Of a stretch of 64,000 nucleotides of DNA, positions 8,842 through 17,603 are shown in pieces (the stretch's first letter is position 1; each line of letters begins with the position of its first letter). Origin of the DNA: Vagococcus proximus (lineage in GTDB: Bacteria > Bacillota > Bacilli > Lactobacillales > Vagococcaceae); contig NZ_JAPDSH010000002.1 of NCBI RefSeq assembly GCF_029143285.1, positions 310,001-374,000 on the forward strand. Direction: 5' to 3'. The notes beneath the pieces are model-generated. The model was not told the DNA's origin, did not search any database, and worked only from the letters and a program-made list of their open reading frames with translations. Position numbers and translations under genes: made by a program.

Positions 8842-9771
8842 ATGGCGACTATAAGAGATGTTGCAAAGTTATCTGGCTATTCAGTTTCAACGGTTTCAAG
8901 AGTGTTAAACAATCATCCTTATGTGTCAGAAGAAAAAAGACAGAGAATAAAAAATGCGATGAGGGAACTTCATTATATTCCCAACAATCAAGCACGTATG
9001 TTAAGTTCGGGGCAATCTTTTAATGTAGGTTTAATGGTTCCTAATACAACGAACCCATGTTTTACGCAGATAATAAGTGGCTGTTTATCTGAAGCTGGTA
9101 AAGCAGGCTATCGTGTGACTATTTTGCAAACAGATTTTGATAAAGAAAAAGAGCGAAATTATTTACAGCAATTATTATCGAAAGAGTATGACGGCTTAAT
9201 TATTAGTTCTCATGCTGTTCCTTTAAGTGAAATCGAGACTATTTCAAAACAAGCACCGATTATTTGTTGTGAAAATCCTCAAGATTTAGCTATTTCAGCA
9301 GTTTATAGTGAGCGACATCAAGCTTATACTACACTGTTTGAGACGTTAAAGAGTGAAGGGCACGAGTTAGTTGGGTTAGTTCTGAGTCGGACAGAAAAAG
9401 AAAGTCCAAGTATGGGAGCGATTGTTCAGGCTTATCGTAGGACGTATGGTGATATTAAAAATGCCTGTGTTTACAGAGAAGCGATGACATACGAAGATGG
9501 TTTGTCTGCTGGGGCATATTTTTTAGGAAAAGAGAATCTACCAACTGTTATTATTTGCAATGATGATGAGGTAGCAGCAGGTGTACTTAATGTTTTAGCA
9601 CCTAATAATACTGTCTTAATAATAGGGCAAGGAAATAGTTTAGTAAGTAAAATAATGACATTACCGACAATTAATCATCATTATTATAAAATTGGTCAAG
9701 AAACGTTTAAAAAGCTTTTTAGCGAAACTTTAGACAAAATTGAGTTAAAAAGTGAATTGATTTGGCGATAA
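8842..9771 (+). CDS. LacI-family transcriptional regulator
   Basis: 309 aa. Residues 2-50 are the LacI helix-turn-helix and hinge: TIRDVAKLSGYSVSTVSRVLN, then NNQARMLSSG. A periplasmic-binding-like effector domain follows from about residue 59. It is about 20 residues shorter than typical GalR/CcpA proteins, and its end lacks the usual terminal extension. No sugar genes are adjacent, so the effector is unknown. Its ribosome site is GGGGTGAAGAG. A palindrome lies just after it, in front of the ABC-F gene. Confidence 0.88.
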   Translation: MATIRDVAKLSGYSVSTVSRVLNNHPYVSEEKRQRIKNAMRELHYIPNNQARMLSSGQSFNVGLMVPNTTNPCFTQIISGCLSEAGKAGYRVTILQTDFDKEKERNYLQQLLSKEYDGLIISSHAVPLSEIETISKQAPIICCENPQDLAISAVYSERHQAYTTLFETLKSEGHELVGLVLSRTEKESPSMGAIVQAYRRTYGDIKNACVYREAMTYEDGLSAGAYFLGKENLPTVIICNDDEVAAGVLNVLAPNNTVLIIGQGNSLVSKIMTLPTINHHYYKIGQETFKKLFSETLDKIELKSELIWR

Positions 9772-9801
9772 ATCAGTCTAATGATACTTGGTCCTTTTTT
9801 T

Positions 9802-9828
9802 ATCTATCAAAATTATGTTATGATAGAT
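9802..9828 (+). promoter_or_regulatory. Palindrome over an extended -10 promoter of the ABC-F gene
   Basis: ATCTATCA at 9802-9809 and TGATAGAT at 9821-9828 form perfect 8-base arms. The extended -10 TGTTATGAT (9816-9824) overlaps the right arm. This looks like an operator; the centre lacks the CG usual in LacI operators. Confidence 0.45.
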
Positions 9829-9899
9829 TTATTTTATAAATACTATAGGTATCTAGCATGTGAAAGCATTGAGTTGGTAACCTCTTGGAGGATGAAAGT

Positions 9900-11435
9900 A
9901 TGAGTATATTAACAATTGAAGAGTTGAACTATGAACTTCCTGACAAAGTGTTATATCAAGATAGTTCGTTGACGTTAAATGCCGGTGAACATATTGGGTT
10001 AACTGGTAAAAATGGAGCAGGAAAAAGTACCTTAATAAAAATATTAATAGATGAAGTCTTACCAGATTCAGGTAAGATAACATGGCAAAATAATATAAAA
10101 ATCGGTTACTTAGAGCAGTATTTGAAAATAGAAGAAGAACAATCTATACGAGAGTTTTTGAAGTCAGCTTTTTCAGATTTGTACAAACTAGAGCAAGAAA
10201 TACAGGAACATTATGACCAGTATGCGATTGATTTTTCTGATGAAAGTCTTGCAAAAGCTGGTGAAAAACAAGCTGTTTTAGAGCAAAAAGGGTTTTATGA
10301 AATTGAACAACAAATTGAAAGAATGGCGTTTGGTTTGGGGATTACAGCAATCGGATTAGATAAGAAGTTAGTTGAATTAAGTGGTGGACAACGTTCGAAA
10401 GTTTTTCTAGCCAAACTATTATTAGAAGAGCCGGATGTCTTACTTTTAGATGAGCCTACCAATTATTTAGATGACAGCCATGTTCAGTGGTTGAGTGAGT
10501 TTTTATCAGAGTTTGAAGGAGCCTATTTGGTCATTTCACATGATGCTCATTTCTTAGATAGTATTACGACATATATTGCAGATATTGAGTTTGGTAAAAT
10601 TAAAAAATATCCAGGTAATCTTAATAAAGCACTCAAACTGAAAGAGATAGCGAACGAAAATTATTTAAAAGAGTTTCATGCTCAACAAGAAAAGATTAAT
10701 AAGTTAGAAAGTTATATTAGAAAGAATAAAGCAGGGTCTCGTTCGACAATTGCAAAAAGTCGGGAAAAACAATTGAATAAAATTGATCGAATTGTCGCAC
10801 CTGAAAAAATTGTAACCTCTACGTTTAATTTTCCTTACAAACCAACTTTAGTTAATTATATTGTTGAAACAACTGATTTAGGTATTGGGTATAAAGAAGA
10901 ATTATTGCCTCGTCTTAATATCATTATTCAACGCGGTGAAAAAGTGGCAATAAATGGATTTAATGGGATTGGGAAATCAACCTTGCTTAAAACAATAATG
11001 GGAGAGATACCAGCGTTAAATGGTGTAGCAAAGTTAGCTGATGGGACAGATGTTAGTTATTTTTCTCAAGAGTTGATTTGGGAAAGTGATCGTATGAGTC
11101 CGTTTGATGTGGTCAGACAAGCTTATCCCGATTTAGTTGATAAGGAAGTTCGACAATTTTTAGCACGAGCGGGTATTCAAGATGACAACGTCAAGAAATC
11201 ACTTAAGTATTTAAGTGGTGGGGAGCAAACGAAGGTTAAGTTGAGTTTAATGACAGTGGATTCTAGCAATGTATTAATATTAGACGAACCAACCAATCAC
11301 TTAGATAAAGAAACTAAACGCGCTTTAAGAAAAGCCATATCAACGTATGAAGGAACAGTGTTACTTGTTTCTCATGAAAAAGAATTTTATACGCCATTTA
11401 TTGACAGAGTGATTAATATAGAAGACTTGTCATAA
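9900..11435 (+). CDS. ABC-F family ATPase (ribosome-associated)
   Basis: 511 aa from the ATG at 9900, which has TTGGAGG at 9885-9891; the TTG at 9885 is part of that site. Two ABC domains without membrane segments: Walker A GKNGAGKST (near residue 36) and NGFNGIGKST (near 347), signatures LSGGQ and LSGGE, Walker B LLLDEPTNYLD and LILDEPTNHLD. A basic helical linker (KSREKQLNK region) joins them. ABC-F proteins act on the ribosome as translation factors or antibiotic-protection proteins. The linker is short and resembles housekeeping members, so resistance is possible but not indicated. Confidence 0.88.
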   Translation: MSILTIEELNYELPDKVLYQDSSLTLNAGEHIGLTGKNGAGKSTLIKILIDEVLPDSGKITWQNNIKIGYLEQYLKIEEEQSIREFLKSAFSDLYKLEQEIQEHYDQYAIDFSDESLAKAGEKQAVLEQKGFYEIEQQIERMAFGLGITAIGLDKKLVELSGGQRSKVFLAKLLLEEPDVLLLDEPTNYLDDSHVQWLSEFLSEFEGAYLVISHDAHFLDSITTYIADIEFGKIKKYPGNLNKALKLKEIANENYLKEFHAQQEKINKLESYIRKNKAGSRSTIAKSREKQLNKIDRIVAPEKIVTSTFNFPYKPTLVNYIVETTDLGIGYKEELLPRLNIIIQRGEKVAINGFNGIGKSTLLKTIMGEIPALNGVAKLADGTDVSYFSQELIWESDRMSPFDVVRQAYPDLVDKEVRQFLARAGIQDDNVKKSLKYLSGGEQTKVKLSLMTVDSSNVLILDEPTNHLDKETKRALRKAISTYEGTVLLVSHEKEFYTPFIDRVINIEDLS

Positions 11436-11442
11436 TGCATAA

Positions 11443-11478
11443 AAAAAACCACTATCTTTTTAGATAGTGGTTTTGCTT
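11443..11478. terminator. Bidirectional intrinsic terminator
   Basis: AAAACCACTATCT and AGATAGTGGTTTT flank a short T loop, with A and T runs on the two sides. Serves the ABC-F gene and the convergent small gene. Confidence 0.9.
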
Positions 11479-11479
11479 T

Positions 11480-11686
11480 TTAAACTAAAGATTCAAAATT
11501 AGAAAATGAGACAATTAATCGGTTATTCAGTTCTTCGCTACGTTCTGCATCAATTGCTTCAGTTTGACTGACAATAACAAGTGCTGAAGATTCGTAAAGC
11601 TTTTCGACTGCTCCTTGGAACTGTTTTTTCAGGATAGGACTTGTACATACATACGTTGAGCCTACTTCAATAGCATCTGCTTTCAT
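11480..11686 (-). CDS. Small DUF2187-like protein
   Basis: 68 aa. The pattern of an N-terminal VGSTYVC strand, FQGAVEKLYESSALVIV and a terminal NNRLIVSFSNFESLV resembles the short KOW-like DUF2187 proteins of Firmicutes, which end in a similar RTVVNHKNY block. No function is known for them. The match is by eye and moderate. The protein is cytoplasmic. The ATG is preceded on the minus strand by AGGTGAT. Confidence 0.55.
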   Translation of the reverse strand: MKADAIEVGSTYVCTSPILKKQFQGAVEKLYESSALVIVSQTEAIDAERSEELNNRLIVSFSNFESLV

Positions 11687-11979
11687 TTCAAATCACCTAC
11701 ACTTTTTATCTTCATTGATTTAATAGTATCATAGTACGATATTTTGATGTGTTTAGCAACCATTATTTTAATTAAATAACATTAAATGGACGTATTCAAT
11801 CTAAAAAAATAGTAATACATCAAATTGTTATACCTTTAAACACGAACATTATGTCATTGTTTTATATAAAAAGATAAGAAATTGTTGGATTTATTCTAGA
11901 GTTGACGTATATTATAGAGGTGGTCAGATGTTAATTACAAAAACTGACTAAAAATGTGTCTTTAAAAGGGGAAATAAAA
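11687..11979. other. Long AT-rich intergenic region upstream of guaC
   Basis: About 290 bases without a gene. A possible -35 TTGACG lies at 11903 but no convincing -10 follows it at 17 bases. GTCAG/CTGAC could form a weak stem in the leader. No purine riboswitch or PurR-type repeat was seen. Confidence 0.4.
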
Positions 11980-12954
11980 ATGGAAATTTTTGATTATGAA
12001 GATATTCAGTTAGTACCTAGAAAATGTATTGTTACCAGTAGAAAAGAGTGTGATACAACAATTAAGTTTGGCTCACATACATTCAAAATGCCTATAGTAC
12101 CTGCGAATATGCAAACTATCATAGATGAGCCCTTAGCAGAATGGTTAGCGGAAAATGGTTATTTTTATGTAATGCACCGTTTTGAACCAGGAAAAAGAAT
12201 AGCTTTTATTGAAAAGATGGCTCAAAAGGATTTAATTTCATCAATTAGTGTAGGCGTAAAAACAGAAGAATATGATTTTATAGAAGAACTAGCATCAAAA
12301 GAGTTGAAGCCAGATTACATCACAATTGATATCGCACATGGTCATTCAGATAGCGTCATTAAAATGGTTAAACACATCAAAGAGAAATTACCAGAAACAT
12401 TTGTTATTGCTGGTAATGTTGGAACACCGGAAGCAGTAGTTGATTTAGAAAAAGCTGGTGCTGATGCGACTAAAGTAGGTATTGGACCAGGTAAGGTATG
12501 TATTACAAAAATTAAAACAGGATTTGGTACAGGTGGTTGGCAACTAGCTGCATTAAATAATTGTAGTAAAGTTGCTACTAAACCGCTTATTGCTGATGGT
12601 GGTATTAGAACAAATGGAGATATCGCTAAATCACTACGTTTTGGTGCGGATATGATAATGATAGGCTCTCTATTTGCGGGGCATAAAGAATCTCCTGGTG
12701 ATTTGATTGAAGTAGATGGTCAGTTAATGAAAGAATACTTTGGTAGTGCATCAGAGTATCAAAAAGGTGAGCATCAAAATGTTGAGGGCAAGAGAATGTT
12801 AATGCCTTACAAAGGGAATTTGGAAGATACACTTATTGAAATGGAACAAGATTTACAATCTTCTATTTCATACGCAGGTGGGACATCGATTCAAGCAATC
12901 AAAGAAGTAGATTATGTTGTTTTGAAAAATTCTATCTATAATGGTGATCGTTAA
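11980..12954 (+). CDS. guaC: GMP reductase
   Basis: 324 aa from the ATG at 11980, preceded by AAAAGGGGA; the in-frame GTG at 11956 lies upstream of that site and would add eight residues not typical of the family. The enzyme reduces GMP to IMP with NADPH and ammonia release, linking guanine and adenine nucleotide pools. The IMPDH/GMPR barrel is present without CBS domains. The catalytic Cys174 lies in [18 protein letters not shown], and the N-terminus reads [13 protein letters not shown]. It stands alone with its own terminator. Confidence 0.94.
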   Translation: MEIFDYEDIQLVPRKCIVTSRKECDTTIKFGSHTFKMPIVPANMQTIIDEPLAEWLAENGYFYVMHRFEPGKRIAFIEKMAQKDLISSISVGVKTEEYDFIEELASKELKPDYITIDIAHGHSDSVIKMVKHIKEKLPETFVIAGNVGTPEAVVDLEKAGADATKVGIGPGKVCITKIKTGFGTGGWQLAALNNCSKVATKPLIADGGIRTNGDIAKSLRFGADMIMIGSLFAGHKESPGDLIEVDGQLMKEYFGSASEYQKGEHQNVEGKRMLMPYKGNLEDTLIEMEQDLQSSISYAGGTSIQAIKEVDYVVLKNSIYNGDR

Positions 12955-12967
12955 ATTTTAATAAATA

Positions 12968-13007
12968 GTAAAAAGATAATTATGTTAGCATAGTTATCTT
13001 TTTTTTG
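12968..13007 (+). terminator. Intrinsic terminator after guaC
   Basis: AAAGATAATTATG pairs with CATAGTTATCTTT (one mismatch), followed by T-run. Confidence 0.85.
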
Positions 13008-13110
13008 TTCGAAAAAAATAACGTAAAAAAGCTGATATTTTATATCTTTTTATAGTATTATAGAGGGTAGAGATTAAATCGTGAGAAATTGACGAGGAAG
13101 GAGATATACT

Positions 13111-14550
13111 GTGTTTTGTGAAGATTGTGAAGAAGAACTAAAGGAAACCGATAAGGTCTGTCAGGTATGTGGCAAAAAAGTGAAGCAACCTATCGATAAA
13201 AAGAAGTATTTAATGGCTCTAGCTTTACTTACTTTAGTTGGTGGGACTGCGACAGCTGGAGTTGTAGCATATAAAAATAATCAAAAAAATTCTGGAAGTG
13301 TTTCAACAACAGAAACTAGCGAAAGCAAAGGTGGCATCATGCTAGAAGATGTAGAAGAAACAGAAGAAACTTCTAAAGATAAATCTAAAGACAAGGATAA
13401 ATCTAAAGACAAGGATAAATCTAAAGACAAGGATAAATCTAAAGACAAGGATAAATCTAAAGACAAGGATAAATCTAAAGACAAAGATAAATCTAAAGAC
13501 AAAGATAAATCCAAAGACAAGGATAAATCTAAAGACGAGAAAAAATCTAAAGATGAAGATAAGTCTAAAGGCGTGGAAAAATCCAAAGACGAAGGCAAGT
13601 CGAAAGATCAAGATAAATCTAATGATGAGGATAAATCCAACAATAAGGATGAGTCCAGAGGTGACGGGAAGTTAAATACTAAGGATAAAGCTGTTGGTAT
13701 AGCACCAAAATCACCAAACCAAAGCACTATAAATTTATTAGATGATGGAACAGAAGATATTGTTAATCCAGAAGTGAGATCAGCTCTAGATACGCAATTA
13801 AAAAACGTTTATGGTACTAATTCTTATTATTTCCAAGATATAAGTGTTCAACAAGCTTTTGAAACAAATGATCAAAAACAGTTGGCTGCAGGAATGATTA
13901 ATTTATATATTATGCAAATGCTATTTGATAAGGTAGAAGAAGGTAAGCTTGAATTATCGGGCAGTTATAAACTAACTTCTAAAGATAAAACAAGTGGCAC
14001 TGGTGTATTGAAAGACATGTCAGATGGTACTACTTTAACGAATGAAAAATTAGTTGAGTATATGTTGGTTGATAGTGACAATACGGCAACAAATGTTTTA
14101 ATCAATCGTTTAGGTGGGCTTGGTGAAATAGAGAAGTTTATTCAATCCAAAGGCTATTCAAATACTCATATAAATCGTAAAATGGCTGATATGGGAGCAA
14201 TAAGTCAAGGGAAAGAAAATTATACTTCTGTAAAAGATACAGGAAATTTACTTTCTAAGTTGTATAAACATGATTTGGTTTCTAAAGATATGGATGATAA
14301 GATGCTTGCCGTTCTTTCTAAAAATAAAGATAAAGCTAAATTAAGAAAAGAGTTACCAAAAGATGCCATCGTGTATAGTAATTCAGGTCAATTTAGTAAT
14401 TATGGTGTTATCAATGATGCGATGATTGTAAAAACAAAAGATAAAACATTTGTTTTAGTTGTGTTAATGCAAAATGGTGATCAATACACTCAAATCTCAA
14501 CTATGAATACAATAGGTTCTAAAGTTTATAACTTAATGACTAGTAAATAA
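13111..14550 (+). CDS. Zinc-ribbon, membrane-anchored protein with a beta-lactamase-like domain lacking catalytic residues
   Basis: 479 aa from a GTG start with AAGGAGA seven bases upstream. Order: a cytoplasmic zinc ribbon with Cys3, Cys6, Cys17, Cys20; a membrane helix at about 33-53; a Lys/Asp/Ser repeat spacer at 88-185; and a class A beta-lactamase/serine-hydrolase fold at about 225-479. In that domain SDN is kept (322-324), but the SxxK motif reads G261-M-I-N264 and the KTG motif reads N-S-G at 424-426. Ser and Lys nucleophile residues are therefore absent. It probably binds wall or another ligand outside the cell rather than cutting it. The zinc ribbon may contact a cytoplasmic partner. 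Confidence 0.78.
   Translation: MFCEDCEEELKETDKVCQVCGKKVKQPIDKKKYLMALALLTLVGGTATAGVVAYKNNQKNSGSVSTTETSESKGGIMLEDVEETEETSKDKSKDKDKSKDKDKSKDKDKSKDKDKSKDKDKSKDKDKSKDKDKSKDKDKSKDEKKSKDEDKSKGVEKSKDEGKSKDQDKSNDEDKSNNKDESRGDGKLNTKDKAVGIAPKSPNQSTINLLDDGTEDIVNPEVRSALDTQLKNVYGTNSYYFQDISVQQAFETNDQKQLAAGMINLYIMQMLFDKVEEGKLELSGSYKLTSKDKTSGTGVLKDMSDGTTLTNEKLVEYMLVDSDNTATNVLINRLGGLGEIEKFIQSKGYSNTHINRKMADMGAISQGKENYTSVKDTGNLLSKLYKHDLVSKDMDDKMLAVLSKNKDKAKLRKELPKDAIVYSNSGQFSNYGVINDAMIVKTKDKTFVLVVLMQNGDQYTQISTMNTIGSKVYNLMTSK
13381..13524 (+). repeat. Eight tandem 18-base units encoding KSKDKD
   Basis: The unit is AAATCTAAAGACAAGGAT, eight copies, the first five identical and later ones with single changes; degenerate copies continue to about 13640. 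It keeps frame, so copy number changes alter only the length of the charged spacer between membrane and outer domain. Confidence 0.93.
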
Positions 14551-14588
14551 AAAACACTGAGAAGAGCTAACTTCTCAGTGTTTTTTAT
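14551..14588. terminator. Bidirectional intrinsic terminator
   Basis: AAAACACTGAGAAG pairs with CTTCTCAGTGTTTT with a six-base loop and T-run on either strand, between convergent genes. Confidence 0.92.
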
Positions 14589-15157
14589 TATAACGATGTT
14601 TTCTTATAGAAAGATTGGGTTAATTTTTTTAATGAAGGGTATATAAGAGTTACGATAATGACGGTTGAAACGGTATTAACCAATGTAGCAGGTAATGATC
14701 CAATTGCGCTAACTAATGCTGTTTTAGAATTTGATGTCATAATAAAAGACATGGTCCAATTTTTTAAAAATGTCATAATAATTTTAGCTATTCCAGCACC
14801 TGTTGCTGTCAAAATAATAGTTAGGATGCTTTCCTTTTTAGTTTTCAGAGTATTAAAAATAAGAATAGCAACCCCCCCTACGATAAAACTTTCAATAAAG
14901 AAGTAAGGAGCTTCAAGTGGAAAACCATTTAAAAGATCGAAAATAGCGAAGCCCATTCCACCAGCAAGAGCCCCTTTCTTATATCCTAGTAATAATACTG
15001 AAAGTAAAAGAACACTATTACCTAAATGAATAAAGGGCGCTCCAAAGGCACTTGGAACAGGTATTCGAATCATAGTACCAATAATAGTAAGTGTAGCGAA
15101 AAGTGCAATAAGCACGATATCATTTGTTGCGATTGTTTTTTTAGTTTGAGAGGTCAT
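14588..15157 (-). CDS. ECF transporter S-component, probably for a vitamin B6 compound
   Basis: 189 aa with about six hydrophobic helices. The N-terminal TNDIVLIALFATLTIIG, the short PVPSAFGAPFIHLGNS loop and GYKKGALAGGMGFAIFDLLNG are typical of small substrate-binding components of energy-coupling factor transporters. Such proteins join a shared EcfA-EcfA'-EcfT module encoded elsewhere. The substrate is inferred from context: it follows pyridoxal kinase by three bases and the pair is divergent from a PdxR-type regulator, so pyridoxine or pyridoxal is most likely. Hydroxymethylpyrimidine is the main alternative. Confidence 0.8.
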   Translation of the reverse strand: MTSQTKKTIATNDIVLIALFATLTIIGTMIRIPVPSAFGAPFIHLGNSVLLLSVLLLGYKKGALAGGMGFAIFDLLNGFPLEAPYFFIESFIVGGVAILIFNTLKTKKESILTIILTATGAGIAKIIMTFLKNWTMSFIMTSNSKTALVSAIGSLPATLVNTVSTVIIVTLIYPSLKKLTQSFYKKTSL

Positions 15158-15160
15158 TTA

Positions 15161-15991
15161 TTAGTTTTTCTCCTTTTTGAGTCTCAGTTCAGCTTGGTTA
15201 TAGGCACCATGCCACACATGTCCAAGGAATGGATTGATTTCTAGGCCGTTTTTAATAGCAGCCGCAACGAATTTTTTTGCTAACAGAACGGAGTCTTTGA
15301 CAGATAAACCATTACCTAATCCGGCAGTGATGGCAGCTGCAAAAGTACAACCTGCACCGTGATTATAATCTGTTTCAAATTTTTCATTCTCTAATAATAA
15401 AAACGCGTCACCATCATAAAACAAATCGATTGCTTTATCTGTGTTTAGACGTTTACCGCCTTTTATAACGACATTTTTAGGGCCAAGTTCAAGTATGCGG
15501 CTAGCCGCTTGTTTCATATCATCAATAGTCGCTAATTCACCTAGGCCTGATAGGATACCTGCTTCAATCAAATTAGGTGTGGTAATAGTTGCAACAGGAA
15601 GTAGCAGTTCTTTCATAAGTGCAACATTCTCTGGTTGTAATAATTCTGACGTCCCTTTGCAAGCCATAACAGGATCGACAACGATATTTTTTTGATTGTA
15701 CATGTCAATGTATTTTCTAGCAAGGCGAATAGTATCAAGTTCACCAAGCATTCCTGTTTTTAGTGCTTGAAGGGGTGCGCCTGCATAGACAGTTTTTAGT
15801 TGTTTATCGACTAAATCAGTAGATAAAGATGTTACTGTATGTGACCAATTCTCGTCGGCATCCATAGTGACAAAACTAGTGATTGTTGAAAAACCAAAAG
15901 TTCCGTATTCTTGAAACGTTTTTAAATCGGCTTGTATGCCAGCGCCGCCACTTGAGTCGGATCCAGCTATCGTTAAAATTTTGGGTATCAT
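15161..15991 (-). CDS. pdxK: Pyridoxal/pyridoxine kinase (ThiD-like ribokinase fold)
   Basis: 276 aa. The N-terminus ILTIAGSDSSGGAGIQADLKTF and the anion-hole segment NHGAGCTFAAAITAGL place it with the ThiD/PdxK kinases of Firmicutes. It phosphorylates pyridoxal and related B6 vitamers, or hydroxymethylpyrimidine, using ATP. No other thiamine gene is nearby while a PdxR-type regulator is divergent from it, which favours a B6 role. The ATG has GGAGG (16002-16006, minus strand). It is the first gene of a two-gene unit with the ECF S-component. Confidence 0.8.
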   Translation of the reverse strand: MIPKILTIAGSDSSGGAGIQADLKTFQEYGTFGFSTITSFVTMDADENWSHTVTSLSTDLVDKQLKTVYAGAPLQALKTGMLGELDTIRLARKYIDMYNQKNIVVDPVMACKGTSELLQPENVALMKELLLPVATITTPNLIEAGILSGLGELATIDDMKQAASRILELGPKNVVIKGGKRLNTDKAIDLFYDGDAFLLLENEKFETDYNHGAGCTFAAAITAGLGNGLSVKDSVLLAKKFVAAAIKNGLEINPFLGHVWHGAYNQAELRLKKEKN

Positions 15992-16104
15992 AATAAGTTA
16001 ACCTCCATTTAGTTTGTTGTCATAATAATAAGTGATATACTCTTTTATAGAAACATCCAATTGGGTTATCTATAGGTCATCCACTTTAAAGGGAGGTTTA
16101 TAAA
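15992..16104. promoter_or_regulatory. Divergent control region with direct repeats, probable PdxR site
   Basis: CATCCA occurs at 16054-16059 and 16078-16083 in the same direction, 24 bases apart (TGGATG on the pdxK strand). On the minus strand TTGGAT at the first copy could be the -35 of pdxK with TATATC as -10. MocR/PdxR regulators are known to bind direct repeats near the promoters they activate. Confidence 0.45.
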
Positions 16105-17538
16105 ATGTGGCAATTAAAAAAAGAAAAAAGTAAACCGGTCTATCAACAAATTGTTGAACTTATTTTAGACTATATTGATCAAGGTCATCTATTACCTGGT
16201 GAAAAGATACCATCTGAAAGAAAATTAGCCGAACTATTAAATGTTAATCGAACAACGATAGTTCATGCATTGGATGAACTGGTGTCAATGGGAGTGATTG
16301 TCAGAAAGAGAGGCAGTGGAACCAGTGTAAACGATGGGAAATGGGGTGTATACCGTGGGAGTACGATTGATTGGCGTCAATACCTGTCGCAAGGAAGTAC
16401 ACTAAAAAATCATGAGTATAATCAAAAAGTTCAATTGTTATTATCTAATGAAAAAGAGTTAAGGCTACTGGATGTTTATTCAGGGGATTTACCTTTAGGA
16501 TTAGTTCCGGAACTAGATCTGCCTACTATTTCTTGGAAGGAATTTTTAAATGAAGAGAAAAGACAAGATAACTATGGTTATTTTCCTTTACGAAAAGTAA
16601 TAGTTAAGCGATTAAACCAGATAAATAAGTTAAAACTTAATGTGGATAATTTAATGCTAACACCTGGTGCTCAACAAGCATTATTACTTTTGGTTCAAGT
16701 GTTATTAAACAATGGAGATGCGATAGCTATTGAAGAGCCCTCATCATTTTATCAGCTGCCAATGTTTCAGGCTGCAGGAATTCGAGTATATGGAATCCCG
16801 GTTGATAAAGAAGGGATGAGAGTTGATTTACTAGAAGAAAAAATTTTAAAAAATCGAATAAAAATGGTTTTGGTCAATCCTAATTATCAAAATCCCACAG
16901 GAACAACAATGGGGTTGAAACGCAGAAAGGCACTGATAGACCTATGTCGAAAATATCAGCTTCCAATAGTTGAGGATGATGTTTTTGGAGAATTATACTT
17001 TGATGAAGAGTCACGGCCACCATTATTAAAAAAAATGGACCCGGAAAATGTTATTTATATAGGGTCATTCTCTAAAATTCTTGGTGCAACTACAAAAATA
17101 GGATGGGTAAGCGGACCTGTAAAAGTAATTGAAAAGTTAGCAAAAATTAGATCAGAATTAGATTTAAATATGAGTATATTTCCTCAAGTTTTGGCATATA
17201 ATGCTTTAGAGAATAAAACGTATGAATCTCAGATGTCACATTTACGAATTGTATTATTTGAAAAGATGACCGATTTGGTTGCCAGATTAGATGAAAAGTT
17301 AAAGGATGAGGTTACTTATTATATTCCTGAAGGAGGCTGTTATTTATGGTTAACCTTTAAGAATGTGAGAATAACAATCACTGACTATGATTTTCTTTTA
17401 ACAAAAGGAGTATTGGTGACACCAGGATTTGTTTTAGGGTCAGGACCTCAAAGTATGCGTATTAATTTTTCGAGGCTAACACCTGAACAGTCTGTTATTT
17501 TGGTAGATGCTTTGGTAGAGATGATAGGAAAGAGATAA
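16105..17538 (+). CDS. pdxR: MocR-type regulator (GntR DNA-binding domain fused to aminotransferase fold), probable PdxR
   Basis: 477 aa. Residues 1-75 are a GntR winged helix (VYQQIVELILDYIDQGHLLPGEKIPSERKLAELL). Residues 105-475 are a fold-type I aminotransferase with AEP-like NPNYQNPTGTTM at 258-269 and the PLP-binding Lys324 in YIGSFSK. Such proteins sense pyridoxal phosphate and control B6 synthesis or salvage. The divergent pdxK and ECF genes are the obvious targets. The ribosome site is AAAGGGAGG. No clear terminator is seen after it; the mgtA promoter begins 20 bases downstream. Confidence 0.85.
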   Translation: MWQLKKEKSKPVYQQIVELILDYIDQGHLLPGEKIPSERKLAELLNVNRTTIVHALDELVSMGVIVRKRGSGTSVNDGKWGVYRGSTIDWRQYLSQGSTLKNHEYNQKVQLLLSNEKELRLLDVYSGDLPLGLVPELDLPTISWKEFLNEEKRQDNYGYFPLRKVIVKRLNQINKLKLNVDNLMLTPGAQQALLLLVQVLLNNGDAIAIEEPSSFYQLPMFQAAGIRVYGIPVDKEGMRVDLLEEKILKNRIKMVLVNPNYQNPTGTTMGLKRRKALIDLCRKYQLPIVEDDVFGELYFDEESRPPLLKKMDPENVIYIGSFSKILGATTKIGWVSGPVKVIEKLAKIRSELDLNMSIFPQVLAYNALENKTYESQMSHLRIVLFEKMTDLVARLDEKLKDEVTYYIPEGGCYLWLTFKNVRITITDYDFLLTKGVLVTPGFVLGSGPQSMRINFSRLTPEQSVILVDALVEMIGKR

Positions 17539-17557
17539 CAGATACTCTGGATATTGT

Positions 17558-17586
17558 TTGACAGAAATGAAAGTAAAGGCTACACT
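17558..17586 (+). promoter_or_regulatory. Promoter of mgtA
   Basis: TTGACA at 17558-17563, 17-base spacer, TACACT at 17581-17586. Transcription would begin near 17593, just before the M-box. Confidence 0.85.
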
Positions 17587-17603
17587 GTATGTGAATCAAG
17601 AAC

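Noticed and set aside
13381-13524. Possible CRISPR array
   Set aside because: The 18-base units are contiguous with no spacers and lie in frame inside a gene.
13281-13611. Long minus-strand frames of Leu/Ser/Asp or Phe/Val/Ile repeats
   Set aside because: They are the complement of the KSKDKD-coding tandem repeat and have no start context.
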